Positions 53,967 to 64,000 of a DNA stretch of 64,000 nucleotides are shown here, one piece after another. The notes under the pieces are model-generated. The model saw only the letters and a program-made list of their open reading frames with translations. It did no database searches and was not told the DNA's origin. Position 1 is the first letter of the stretch; every line of letters begins with the position of its first letter. The position numbers were made by a program, and so were the translations under genes. Origin of the DNA: Galerina marginata. Its lineage: Eukaryota > Basidiomycota > Agaricomycetes > Agaricales > Galerinaceae. The stretch spans positions 2,356,001-2,420,000 of the forward strand of contig JAECYW010000003.1 of the NCBI GenBank assembly GCA_023014335.1, written 5' to 3'.

Positions 53967-55860
53967 ATGGTCTTCAAGGTCGCTGGTGATTAGCTTTTTC
54001 TATTTGGATCTGAAAAAGCCACTCTAATCCACTTGCTAGATGTTTCTCTCGCTGCCTTTGGTCGCAAGGAGATCGAAATTGCAGAGGTAACTCACCCTCC
54101 AGCATCGCGCAGTTGCTATTGGTTTCTGATAAGTTGCCCTTCTGTAGAATGAGATGCCTGGTCTCATTTACTTGAGGAATAAGGCAAGTATCGATGGAAA
54201 TCTGATATAAATCGATTTACTGATCCTCGTGTCCGATAACAGCATGCCCCATCTCAGCCCCTGAAAGGTTCTCGCATTGCTGGGTGCCTTCACATGTATG
54301 TTATGAAACAAGTACACAACATACTTGCCCTTGACGCGTTAACTTGCGTTACAGGACCATCCAAACTGCCGTCCTCATCGAAACGCTCACTGCGCTTGGT
54401 GCCGAGGTTACTTGGTCCTCTTGCGTACGTGCAAACATAACCTGCGCGTCCGATTTTACTGAGATTCATTCCCAGAATATCTTCTCCACACAAGACCACG
54501 CTGCCGCCGCGTAAGTTCATCTTCGTTTACATCTTTGATACCTTGATTGACTTACATCGCAGCATCGCCGCGACTGGTGTGCCTGTCTTTGCCTGGAAAG
54601 GCGAGACTGAAGAGGAATACCTCTGGTGCATTGAACAAACTCTTGCCGGATTCAAGGACGGCAAGGCCCTTAACATGATCCTTGACGATGGAGGTGACTT
54701 GACCAACCTCGTCCACGAAAAATACCCACAGTACCTTTCCGGTAAAATATTTACCTTAACTTTCCCTATCGGATTATTAACCTTGTTATTTGCAGACATC
54801 CGTGGCGTCTCCGAGGAAACCACCACTGGAGTTCACCACTTGTACAAAGCGTTCCGTGATGGCAAGCTTAAGATTCCTGCCATCAACGTCAATGATTCTG
54901 TCACCAAATCCAAGTTCGACAACTACTACGGATGCCGCGAATCCCTCGTCGATGGTATCAAGCGCGCCACTGATGTTATGCTTGCTGGTAAGGTAGCCGT
55001 TGTTGCTGGCTTCGGTGATGTTGGAAAAGGAGTGAGTTTTGCTGATCAAACTCAAACTTCTCGATCTCTGACTTTCTTACAGTGCGCCGAATCCCTGAAA
55101 TCTTATGGAGCTCGTGTCTTGGTCACCGAAATCGACCCCATCAACGCGCTTCAGGCTGCTATGGCTGGCTATGAGGTCACCACCATGGAGGATGCTGCTC
55201 CCCGTGCCAATGTTTTTGTTACCACCACCGGTAACAGGGACATCATCACGGGACAACACTTCTCTGTTATGCCCGAAGATGCCATCGTTTGCAAGTAAGT
55301 TTGGCCTAGAAGTCGGTCAACGTCTTTGTTAATCATTAATTATCAGCATCGGTCACTTCGACGTTGAGATTGATGTTGCTTGGCTCAAGGCCAACGCTGC
55401 TTCCGTTTCCAACGTTAAGCCCCAGGTCGATCGTTTCACCATGCCCTCCGGTCGTCACATTATCCTTCTTGCTGAGGGTCGTCTTGTGAACTTGGGGTGA
55501 GCTTCAAGTTTTATGAACCAGTTCAAGTCATATTGACAAATCAATAGCTGTGCTACTGGCCATCCTTCATTCGTCATGTCCTGCTCTTTCGCTAACCAAG
55601 TTCTCGCTCAAATCGCTCTGTGGACCACCCCTGAGAAGTTCCCGCTCGGCGTCCACATGCTGCCCAAAGAGCTCGACGAGGAAGTCGCCCGTGCCCACCT
55701 TGCTCAACTCAACGTCAAGTTGACCACTCTTAGCGATGTTCAATCCAAGTACTTGGACATTGCCGTCCAAGGACCGTACAAGCCTGTATGTTGTTTCCCC
55801 TTCCTTATCTCACCTCTTTTGACTCACTTTCGTATTTCTTAGTCCCACTACCGTTACTAA
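53967..55860 (+). CDS. SAH1: S-adenosylhomocysteine hydrolase (adenosylhomocysteinase), 430 aa
   Basis: Reversibly hydrolyses S-adenosylhomocysteine to adenosine and homocysteine, clearing the inhibitor of methyltransferases in the methionine cycle; cytosolic, NAD-dependent. Twelve exons: 53967-53985, 54040-54086, 54148-54183, 54243-54295, 54355-54424, 54476-54510, 54563-54741, 54796-55031, 55083-55294, 55347-55496, 55548-55785 and 55843-55860. They sum to 1,293 nt with no stop. Signature segments: [68 protein letters not shown], the NAD-binding [17 protein letters not shown], and the canonical C-terminus HYRY. The third intron (54184-54242) has a GC donor (aag|gcaagt). The first four exons are very short, typical for this gene in basidiomycetes. 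Confidence 0.97.
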
Positions 55861-56546
55861 ACGTATAGCGGGAACCCGTAATCATCGACGGCCTCAACGA
55901 GCCCTCGCCAAATAGACGGGAGAATGGGATCTTCAACGTCCTAATGAGTGGATGTTTCGGTGATTCGTTCAACAGAGTCTGTATTTAATGCTCTTGGGCA
56001 GGCAGGGATATGGCGGCTCGTGCAGCCGAGAGGCCGAGGAGGGAGAGGGTTGTATGTATCGCAGCTATGAAAACATCCTTTGGGATCGTTTCAACTTGTG
56101 TTGCAGTGAAAGGCCTCAACGCCTTGGGACGAGGGGACTAATTGAAAATGTATACTTGTTACTCATGTTAAAAAAAATGCTGTTGCAAAATTGCTTGATT
56201 TTTCGCCGGGTCAAACTGAACTAGTGCTGGGCCTTTGGGAATGGTTGTGAGAGCCATAACCACGAAATTTTGTCTAATTTCATCCATGATGCCAGGGCCA
56301 GAAACCATCAAGCTCTGAATCCGTTTTGAACCGTTCTAAAAATAAGTCAGCAAAGTGTAATTTATGTTTTCTGATCATGATCGTGATCAAACGAAATTGC
56401 AATCTAGATCGACCACATGTTTCTGCTGATCTCGTTATCGGGAGTACTCCGTGCTCACTGTAGGCTGATGTCTGACATCTCTTGGAATCGCCCACCTAAT
56501 CACTCGCTCATTCTTAGCTCTAACGATATAGAACACAGTCTACATC
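55861..56546. other. intergenic, no gene
   Basis: 3' region of SAH1 and promoter of the next gene. A 78-codon frame at 55988 has no resemblance. Confidence 0.5.
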
Positions 56547-58509
56547 ATGCCCGAAATTTCAGCTCTTGGACCAATTGATCCTGCATCTGTCCCAGAGGTC
56601 CAGGAGGAAGAGAAAGCAGCACCCTGGATCGTGCGGAAACTCGTCGGTGTGAGTCTCTCAATTTGCCTGGTTCGCCAAGAGTCTCGGTAGGGCTCCGTCC
56701 GGATCGCGCGACGAGGAGGAGCGATGGAGTCTACCGACAACTGTACAGCCTCCTTGGGTCGTACCTTTCTGTTTATTGATCACCTTGCATAAACATTTTT
56801 CTCGTTTTTCGCATGGTTTCTCTTCTCCCGCCTCGGAGCCCAATTGACGAATGACAATGTTTTCACTTGCAGTCTATGACCGGCAGGATCGTTATGTCCT
56901 CATACGAAACCTTGAGGGCAGCAGGTACCAATGTCGTTTGTCTCTCCCCAGTGCGCAACAAGCCCCCGTTTCACCAGCTACATGGCTGATTATTTCGTCC
57001 TACGCCATTCCTTAGTGGGGAGATTCTTCTCCATTATTCTTGCCTTGTATCCGATTCCGTGACCTTGCTGTACATACGGTGATTGCGGCCACGGTAAGCC
57101 TCCTTCAACATAGACTACTGAAGGTAATGTTCGACGCTAAGCCACTAATCCGGGAATCTTGATAGGGTGGGATGGCGGCAGTCGCTGCCCCGGTGTACGT
57201 CAAACACCTTCTATTAATAAATACCCTTCCATGACTTATGTACTCTCATTCTCATCCAGCATGGGCCCCGTTTCGGATGTGGTCATTGGATCTTTCGGCG
57301 ACACTATTCTGGTCGAACTTGGCCTGCACGCGGGGTTTGACCTTACCGCAAAAGCTGCAGATGATCTCGTTTTTGACCATACGATCAAGAAACTTGTCCC
57401 AATTCATTCACAAAGACTTGAAACGACAGGTGTGAAAGTTTTGCTAATTACGCTCAGGTATAAGCACACCATGTCAGATGCGGCTCTCGGTTTTTATCGT
57501 AGCTCGATGCATTCGTGAGCTAATTATTATCGAGAACGCTTCCAAGGGCTCACTGACCCTACACGATAGAGACACCTCTCTTTTTGCCGCAGTCAAAGAT
57601 TATCTAGCTGTGGAAAAGGGGTGGTTTTCGCCATATTTATTTGCGAGCGCCCGTCGACCGATTATTCCTAGAAACATGAAACCCGACATTATTTTTTGCC
57701 ATGGACCATTTCTATCAGGTAAGTATTTACCTCTGTTACGAAAGCCCTGTCCACTTTTGTGTCCTTTTTCCGTGTTGACCGTTGCTTTCACAGGGGATTA
57801 CAGAGTCGGAGAGACACTGCTTAATGAATCCGCATCTGTCATTGCCCTATGCGACGCGCCTCCACCCGAGGTTGTCACTGCGCCGGCGGATGACCACTTG
57901 AGTTTGAAGAATCTTTCAATGCCATCCCTCTCTAGTGTTTTTAGTCGATCTAGGACCGCATCTCCTGAACCAGCATTGACGCCGCTCCCACCACCACCGA
58001 CTCCCCGAAGGATGGTCATTCTCCTCGTGGGGCTAAAGCCTCACCGCAAACTATGGACGCTGAGCGCACGGCCGAGCGAGAGCGTTATCAACTACATCCT
58101 TCTCAATGGTTGTCCGGTCATCGTCGTTCCTGTCAAAGTTGGCGCGCCGCTTGTAGCGTGGGACGGCCTCACCCTCGAGCAACTCTGGGAAATTGATCTG
58201 CCCCCGAGCGACGAAACTCGCAGTACATCAGGAAAGTTCGAAGGCATAGTTGATGTCATTTTCGAGTACGTCGACCTGTGCGTCGACTGGGACAGGATAA
58301 AAATCCCGGTTGCTGAGTCCAATGTTGGATCAGGCGCAGAATCTTCCGCACCAGAAGAGGCCGGAAAGAGTGAAGTACCATCCAGAGAACTTCTGAAAGA
58401 TGCAATCACATTGCTCGTTGCTGCAGCGATAAGAAGCAAGACGAGTAAGGCTGCGAAGAAGGAACTCGACGCTGACCGAAGCGGGATTGCGATGTGGAGG
58501 ATCCCTTAG
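56547..58509 (+). CDS. unrecognised intron-containing protein, about 450 aa
   Basis: First exon 56547-56648 encodes MPEISALGPIDPASVPEVQ and on to RKLVG, then gtgagt. Exon 2 begins at 56874 (SMTGRIVMSSYETLRAAG). Several short exons follow up to 57200 (GMAAVAAPV). Later exons give MGPVSDVVIGSFGDTILVEL and DDLVFDHTIKKLVPIHS, then KGWFSPYLFASARRPIIPRN and IIFCHGPFLSG. An intron at 57719-57793 joins in frame to DYRVGETLLNES. The final exon ends at 58509 and contains MVILLVGLKPHRKLW and NGCPVIVVPVKVGAPLVAWD, the most conserved-looking segment, plus a serine-rich loop. I do not recognise the fold; the exon structure between 56900 and 57250 is unresolved. It may bind a nucleotide or sugar, but nothing in the sequence proves it. 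Confidence 0.65.
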
Positions 58510-58859
58510 GCGCCTAGTTAAACCCTGTCGATGTTCTCGAATTTTTTTGTGCCATAGAGTCGTCAATACTTGTTCTACACTCTAGTGTGCTTACATGAAT
58601 TATCTGTAGGGCATGAGAGAGATCGTGGCTCTGTGTTCTGATCCGTTATAATGGCTGGCCGCTGCATCCTGATCTCCTAAAATAGCAATAGGAAAGCCTC
58701 ACGGCAACCAGAGTAAATGTCGAAAACACCGCCTGGTATTTGATTCGGCTTCTACCACAATGAATAGTCGATGTGGAGAACATTGTCATGGAACAGCACT
58801 GGGTGTTTGGATATGCGAAAATAGTACCACGTCAGGGCCACCTTGCCACTTTAAAGGTT
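58510..58859. other. intergenic between convergent genes
   Basis: 350 bp between the 3' ends of two genes; nothing seen. Confidence 0.5.
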
Positions 58860-59247
58860 TCAACGTCTTTTGTTCAACCTCCTGCTGTCAGCTGTAACGT
58901 GGAGCACAAGCATTCAGCGACTTGAAGTTTTGTCCTACAAAAAAAAAATACGTACCTTCTGTCTTGGCCTTCTTAGGTGCTCCTTTTCCTCTCCTCTTCC
59001 TATCAATCACATCCTGTAATCGTTCCTCCTCATCGTCATCCACTAATTCCAGCTGAGGGTATTTTCTAATGATTTTGGGGATATTGAACCCTTCCGGATA
59101 ATATCCAACCATTGAGGGTCCTCGCAGCCGTGCGCGCAGATACTTCGCGCCGGTTCGCAGACTTTTGGGGTTGTATGTTGTTTGGAAGATGTTACACCGC
59201 AATTTCGTCAGCGCTTGTAAACGCGAAGGCGGCACAAAGGCAGCCAT
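58860..59247 (-). CDS. mitochondrial small-subunit ribosomal protein mS33 (S27/S33 family), 107 aa
   Basis: Structural protein of the mitochondrial ribosome small subunit (Rsm27 in yeast). Two exons, 59247-58956 and 58891-58860, with a 64-bp intron (gtacgt..ttacag); 324 nt, no stop. Family features: LRCNIFQTTYNPKSLRTGAK followed by YLRARLRGPSMVGYYP, then an acidic stretch and the basic C-terminus RKRRGKGAPKKAKTE joined to DSRRLNKRR. The splice restores the usual basic DSRR tail and the normal length for the family. Without splicing, the unspliced frame gives a wrong tail with a poly-Phe run. The N-terminus is basic and amphipathic, consistent with mitochondrial import. Confidence 0.92.
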
Positions 59248-62200
59248 TATTTGGTGGTGCGCGGGTGCAAGAATCCAGTGCCCTCGTCAAATACGGATAA
59301 GAATAGCGACTAGCGACGAATAGGATGAGTTATAACAGGAACGTCGAGTGCAACAGTGAGCTCAAGGATTTTCGGGACACCTCCGGTGTAAACAAGTCAA
59401 AATAGTGCAAATCTTCCTCGTTTGAATCGCCACTGCACTGCTAACACTCTATTAAAGAACAACAACACCACTGACCTTTCTTCCAAGGACTGCTACCTAG
59501 TTTCCCGAGTCTGGATCTAACTCGTCGATGGCCTGAAATTAGAGGTCGATGCAAAAGGACTTTTCCTGTCGTTGTCTTATCAATTTCAAATCAATATCAA
59601 TGCGTTTACTTGACTCGTAATACTTAAAAACAAAAAGGCAACTAAATCACTCACTGATCGTGATCACCTGTGCACACAAATTTATTGCCTGTGTTTTTTT
59701 GGGGAATCCGACTTTGAGCCTCATTGAGCCTGGTTGCTTAGTTCTAAACCCATTGAGACACTTAATCGAAGTGGAATAACGAGACACTCGCAACTTGAGA
59801 ATTCGTGGTGTAAAGGGCTTAAACTCTATTTCTGGAAGGCCTGTATACGTAGAAAGTTTGCTGCGGCTCCTTGTTTCCGGAGGTTTCGGGGTCAAACATG
59901 AGAAAAATGATTCTTGATTGCAGGATGGCTGTGCGTTGGAGAATCAGTAAGTCAGGTAGAAATAAGGCCTTCTTGCTATGTAAGCAGCATAGTAAGCTGT
60001 CGTGCGTGTTCCTTGAGACCTCAGGCCCCAACCAGAAAGTGTATTTTGGCTGGGAGATAAGGGAATGGCAGGCGAGGGGTGATAGAAAGGTATCGCCTTA
60101 ATGACCCATTTTGATCCACGAAACTAGGTCTTTATTGATTAATGTCGTTAAGATATTTCACACCTTCTAAGACAACCAGTAAGGCGACTACAGTATATTT
60201 CCCCCGTCAAAATAATCCGGACGCGGTAGTGACACCAATCAATCGACGAATCGAAGATCAATAAATCTTCCGGAGGCTGGACCGTCAGCACCTGCGGACT
60301 TAATGGTTAGGGAGAGCGTCGATACTAAAGAGTCTTCAATAAGCGGTAGACGTGCTTTGGCCAACGACAGGTCGCCTCGTTGTATGATTTGCAGGACAGT
60401 TTGTAATCAAAACATTATCAACCGGCGCCTATATGTAAGCGCCTACAAGCGCCGATACTCGTTATCAAGAAACACCGGGACTGAGTCAGCATGGAAGACG
60501 CAGGCTAATCAAAGGACGCGTTTCTTTCACGACTTCCCTATTAAAACGAAGGAAAAAGGATTGTCCGTAGTCTCCTGTATGGAATCCTGAGAGGCCGGAT
60601 GTCAGCAATGTCGTTGCCAGTGTAACAATAGGTGGTGGTAAATTGTAACAATTGTAACGGAGTGAAGCGCAACGCGGCTTCGGTTAATCAATCAATGAGC
60701 CACATATGTAGTTATAGACTTCATGACCCCATAAACGCAGGATTCAGGTCGTTAGCACTACTACACGCAAATCAAATTTGGAATCTGTCGTTGGAAGGGA
60801 CACTGTTGGCTTGTTTGACAAATTTCAACCTTGTACATTTGGCCTACGGAAAGCAACAACGCGAGACTCGGGCATTTCTCTACCGCGGCAGCACCTTGCT
60901 AAATGTCGATCACATCATGCTTTTGAATCTGTTTGAGGCTTTGAGCTACTATCTACCATTGCTGTTCCCGTCGTATGATCTATTCTGCCTGCCGGTATGT
61001 ACTTAAGCCTTAAGGCTATCTTGGATATCTTTTTTTTTAAATGCATGACGGTAACAATTGCTTCAAACCTAGACTTTCTGAAACTTGACAGAACGAGAGA
61101 ACTTGAAAGAAGGAGGTTATGCGCAGTCCTGATATGATGCCCGGGTCAAAACCCGTTTGAACCGAATTTGTGAAATTGACGAAGTACTATGTGGGCCATA
61201 GAATCAAGTCTTTATAAATCTCAAAGTAAAATTTTCCGCGCATCTATGTGAGTAAGCTGTAGGATTCCGGCGTACATACCACTGGCAAAGCAGCAACGAT
61301 AACCTTCCAGTCGCCTCAAGTGGCAAATTCAAAAAAAATAATTATCGAAGAGCAGTTTACAGGATCATTCACGACGTCGGAGCGACGCTTTCTAGTTTTC
61401 CAATTAAAATGTTTTTTGGTTTAACGACACCTTGCATTGTTCGCCTGCACTGACAAGACCGTCAAGCAAGCTTAACACTTGAACCAAAAGTGTAAAGACA
61501 AAGAGCCCCCTTTGACACTCTTAATCAGCTCTGCCTGATATCACATGGACATTTCTTGGTCATTCCCCAAGTTACGCTGGACGGAGTGCTCGGAGCGCCC
61601 ACATTTTAATTCGCACAGCCTCCGTTCCGTTCCGCCGGCGGGCGCTGATCCCGTTCAATAGGGGTCCTCGTTTATGTACCCACTAAATAACGTTTGACAT
61701 ACTGTAGGTCCGAAGCTTGTGTAGATTCCGACATCGATCCGGAGGTCGTGTTGCCTGTGGAGTTGCCCCTGGTTTGCCCGGATTCATCAATCAAATTTTC
61801 GGGATGGTGGCTCCATTGGTGGCTTTCCTTAGGCACGGAAATCCTATCAACTGAATGGTCTATTTTCTTACATGTATGAGTAGGATTGGCGAGTCCCACT
61901 AAATAGTGTTCTATTTGTTTCCACTCTTACATCAATTACTAAGTATGCACGTTGCCAGTGGATATCCTACCTTCAGCTGATCTAGTTACATGTTTTGTGA
62001 CTTGTCGCAATCGAAATCATGCAACACCCCTCAAGGCCTCACAAGTGCTTGTATAAATAATGATTTAGGCAAAATTTAGAATTTCAAGTTCGTTGTGGCA
62101 GTGGAGACCATCTGAGGAGCTTGCACATAAGTTAGCAGGGGGGGACAGTATCAGCACCGTCCTTCCAGTGGCCAACGCCAGAGTGAGAAGGACCTCTGGC

Positions 62201-63880
62201 TTCCTGAGTGTGAACTTCACAAAAATGTGGCGAATTGATGAAAGGACACACAACCGACGCATAATATTTAAACAAAGTTTGGTAGACAGTTCCAGTTCTC
62301 GGACTTTCATCAGAGGGCCGTAACGACAAGTTGATAGTGGCAGAGAACCTTTATTCTAGAGTGAACGCATCGGCTTTAACGGAGGCCAGGAATGCTGAGA
62401 GCGAAAAAGGTTATCTGACGGGGCACCTAATAGTGATCTGCATCTTCAAAAGGACCAGCAAAAATGGGAGAGGGCATGGTAATCATTGCCATTCCGGTTT
62501 TTTTACAGGTGAGTTAAGGCTTGTAACCGTTTGGAACGGCCTGCGCTTGTAACTTGTTGAGTAAAGACCAGCACCAATGGCCGGAGAAGGCAAAACGGAA
62601 GGCGCTGATTGAGATGAGGTCGACCACATAGTCGGTTCGAATCGCTACAGTATTCCGACGTTGAAAACCCCTTCCAATTCACAATATTACAAGTCCAAGC
62701 TGGTTCAATGGACCTGTTAGCCATACATGAAAACGGCTATCCTGGTCGCAAGCATGGCAATACCGAGCTCCCGAAGAAGTTTGCCACCTCCCCACCGGCA
62801 CACACAAGGAAGGGGCCCGCACAGGTGCAGCTATCCGCGAATCATGAATGACGAAGTCACCAGAGAGAGTCATAGACCGAAGATAATGATTTTTCGTGTC
62901 GTCTTTCGAGGCTTCAACAAAGATCGCCTTCCCGCCTAGCTCGTCGATGACTTTTATCTGCCGTAAGTTGTTGCGCCCGAAAGCGCGGACAACGCCGTAA
63001 TCGTGGACGGCATGAAGCCTGTAATTCCTGGGCCAGAGGCAACGACACGCTTAAGCGCAAGAGGGACCAAGGACGTTCGATCGACGCCGCTGAATAACCC
63101 TGCCTCCCTCGTAAATTTCGCCGTCGCCCCATGTATGCAATTTTTCTGAACACGAGAACACAAGAAGAGGATTACCGCCACAAGTAACACCGAAAATGCG
63201 GGTCTTCAAGAAAGCTTTCTGCCATATAGGTTTCAACGCAATCAATACTTTGTACTGGAAATTATTCACGCCATCCGTCCGTCCGTTAATTAGCAACCTT
63301 GATAATAACGGGAAGTAGTTTCTTACGTATTTGAAAAAGCCCCATATGCAGGCCTCGCCTTTGTCCTTTTTAAGGCCAAGCTATATTGTCAACCGTGGCG
63401 ATAGCCACAGCTCGAAACTCTCGAGGCCAGGTCTCGATTCCAGTTCTTCAGAATCTAGTCCAGCACAGAGGTTGCACGACCAAACGCCATATCATCGTCA
63501 ACACCGAATACCCACACCTAAATGGGATCCAAGTAAGCAAAAAGAAACAGAATTACCGACCTAAACAAGATCCCCGCACTTGACCAAAAGAATCTGGTGC
63601 ATGCTCCCCTCCCCCTGCTCGACGCCGATCTCTCCATTGTGGTTCATTTCTTCTGTCGCGCTGTGTAATTTGAGCTTTGAAATATCAATTTCTCGTCAGA
63701 CTCCGTGGTCACAATCGAACCAATTCCAAAAATTGCAATAGGATTAAGACCACAGGACGGGTATAACCTTTGAGTTAGATTCATAATAGTATTAGTATCT
63801 GCAAACATGGAAGACCACTTAGCGACGATGAAACATAACGTTAAAAAAACACGCACCAAAAATGAACATCTTCACTACCC
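59248..63880. other. gene-poor region, no supported gene
   Basis: Many short open frames on both strands, none with recognisable domains. The longest, 124 codons at 60632-61006, has ordinary composition and no visible splice partners. Around 60190-60230 is acagtatatttcccccgtca then aaaataatccggacgc, which looks like a lone Tc1-type transposon end, but no partner was found. The region probably contains old degraded insertions. Confidence 0.45.
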
Positions 63881-64000
63881 TGCTCTGCATACAACTTCCC
63901 CTGGAATCTTCAGCTGAAGGGCTTCTCTAGCCTCTAACCACTCGTGCTCCTTATCCTGCGTCCTGACCATTGCAACCTCTCCCATCCCCAGTGGATTCAC
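63880..64000 (-). CDS. possible exon of a gene running in from the right
   Basis: The minus strand from the right edge reads open through NPLGMGEVAMVRTQDKEHEW and LEAREALQLKIPGE to a stop near 63880. Composition is protein-like and it may be the last exon of a gene outside the window. Too short to identify. Confidence 0.3.

Noticed and set aside
58935..58955. A 21-nt ultra-short intron in the mS33 gene (gtacgt...ttgtag)
   Set aside because: The next acceptor gives a normal 64-nt intron, an exon sum divisible by three and the family-typical basic tail, so the short version is not needed.
60190..60230. Tc1-type transposon end
   Set aside because: A single terminus without a partner or flanking TA pair; mentioned only as a hint in the region description.

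Overview
The window is nuclear DNA of a mushroom-type basidiomycete (Agaricomycetes). The evidence is many short introns of about 50-75 bp, GC-balanced intron-rich genes, and agaric-typical families: a DUF6589-like protein, a transposon-associated RecQ-like helicase, a TET/JBP-like dioxygenase and an OTT_1508-like deaminase. No bacterial operon signals, rRNA genes, CRISPR arrays or intact tRNA genes were seen.

Bases 1-29,000 are a transposon graveyard. At the left edge is a frameshifted deaminase-like gene. From 1.8 to 15 kb lie many copies of a 290-430 bp non-autonomous element family with no target duplication, a 3'-terminal hairpin and a motif shared between its two ends (Helitron/Helentron-like), a TET/JBP-like dioxygenase pseudogene split by one of them, a 164-bp AT-rich minisatellite, GC-rich degenerate tandem repeats, three co-varying hairpins, and two roughly 1-kb elements with 7-8 bp duplications (hAT-like). 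A hAT transposase remnant lies at 14.9-15.9 kb.

The centrepiece is 17,130-26,021. A gag-only Ty1/copia-type LTR element (184-bp LTRs, 5-bp duplication gtaag, a half-tRNA-Met type primer site) carries three later insertions, each with its own target duplication: a 992-bp hAT-like MITE, a 944-bp TA-inserting MITE inside the 3' LTR, and a 5,465-bp element with 132-bp inverted repeats and a 7-bp duplication. That last element encodes a DUF6589-like protein and a RecQ-like helicase, convergently arranged. It looks like a complete DNA transposon whose coding genes are not a standard transposase set, and is the best candidate for an undescribed system. A decayed copia pol follows at 26.0-28.6 kb.

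Bases 30,000-59,300 are ordinary host genes with intact splice structure: a 1,308-aa disordered protein (-), a 195-aa protein (-), a 708-aa Q/P-rich protein (+), an RBR-type E3 ubiquitin ligase with CCCH fingers and an RNA-binding-like region (-), a Kar5-like nuclear fusion protein (-), two tandem glutathione S-transferases (+), a 460-aa protein (-), S-adenosylhomocysteine hydrolase (+), an unrecognised protein (+), and mitochondrial ribosomal protein mS33 (-). Bases 59,300-64,000 hold little that can be supported. Exon boundaries were derived by hand from splice signals and frame continuity; where the exon sum is divisible by three with no internal stop this is stated.
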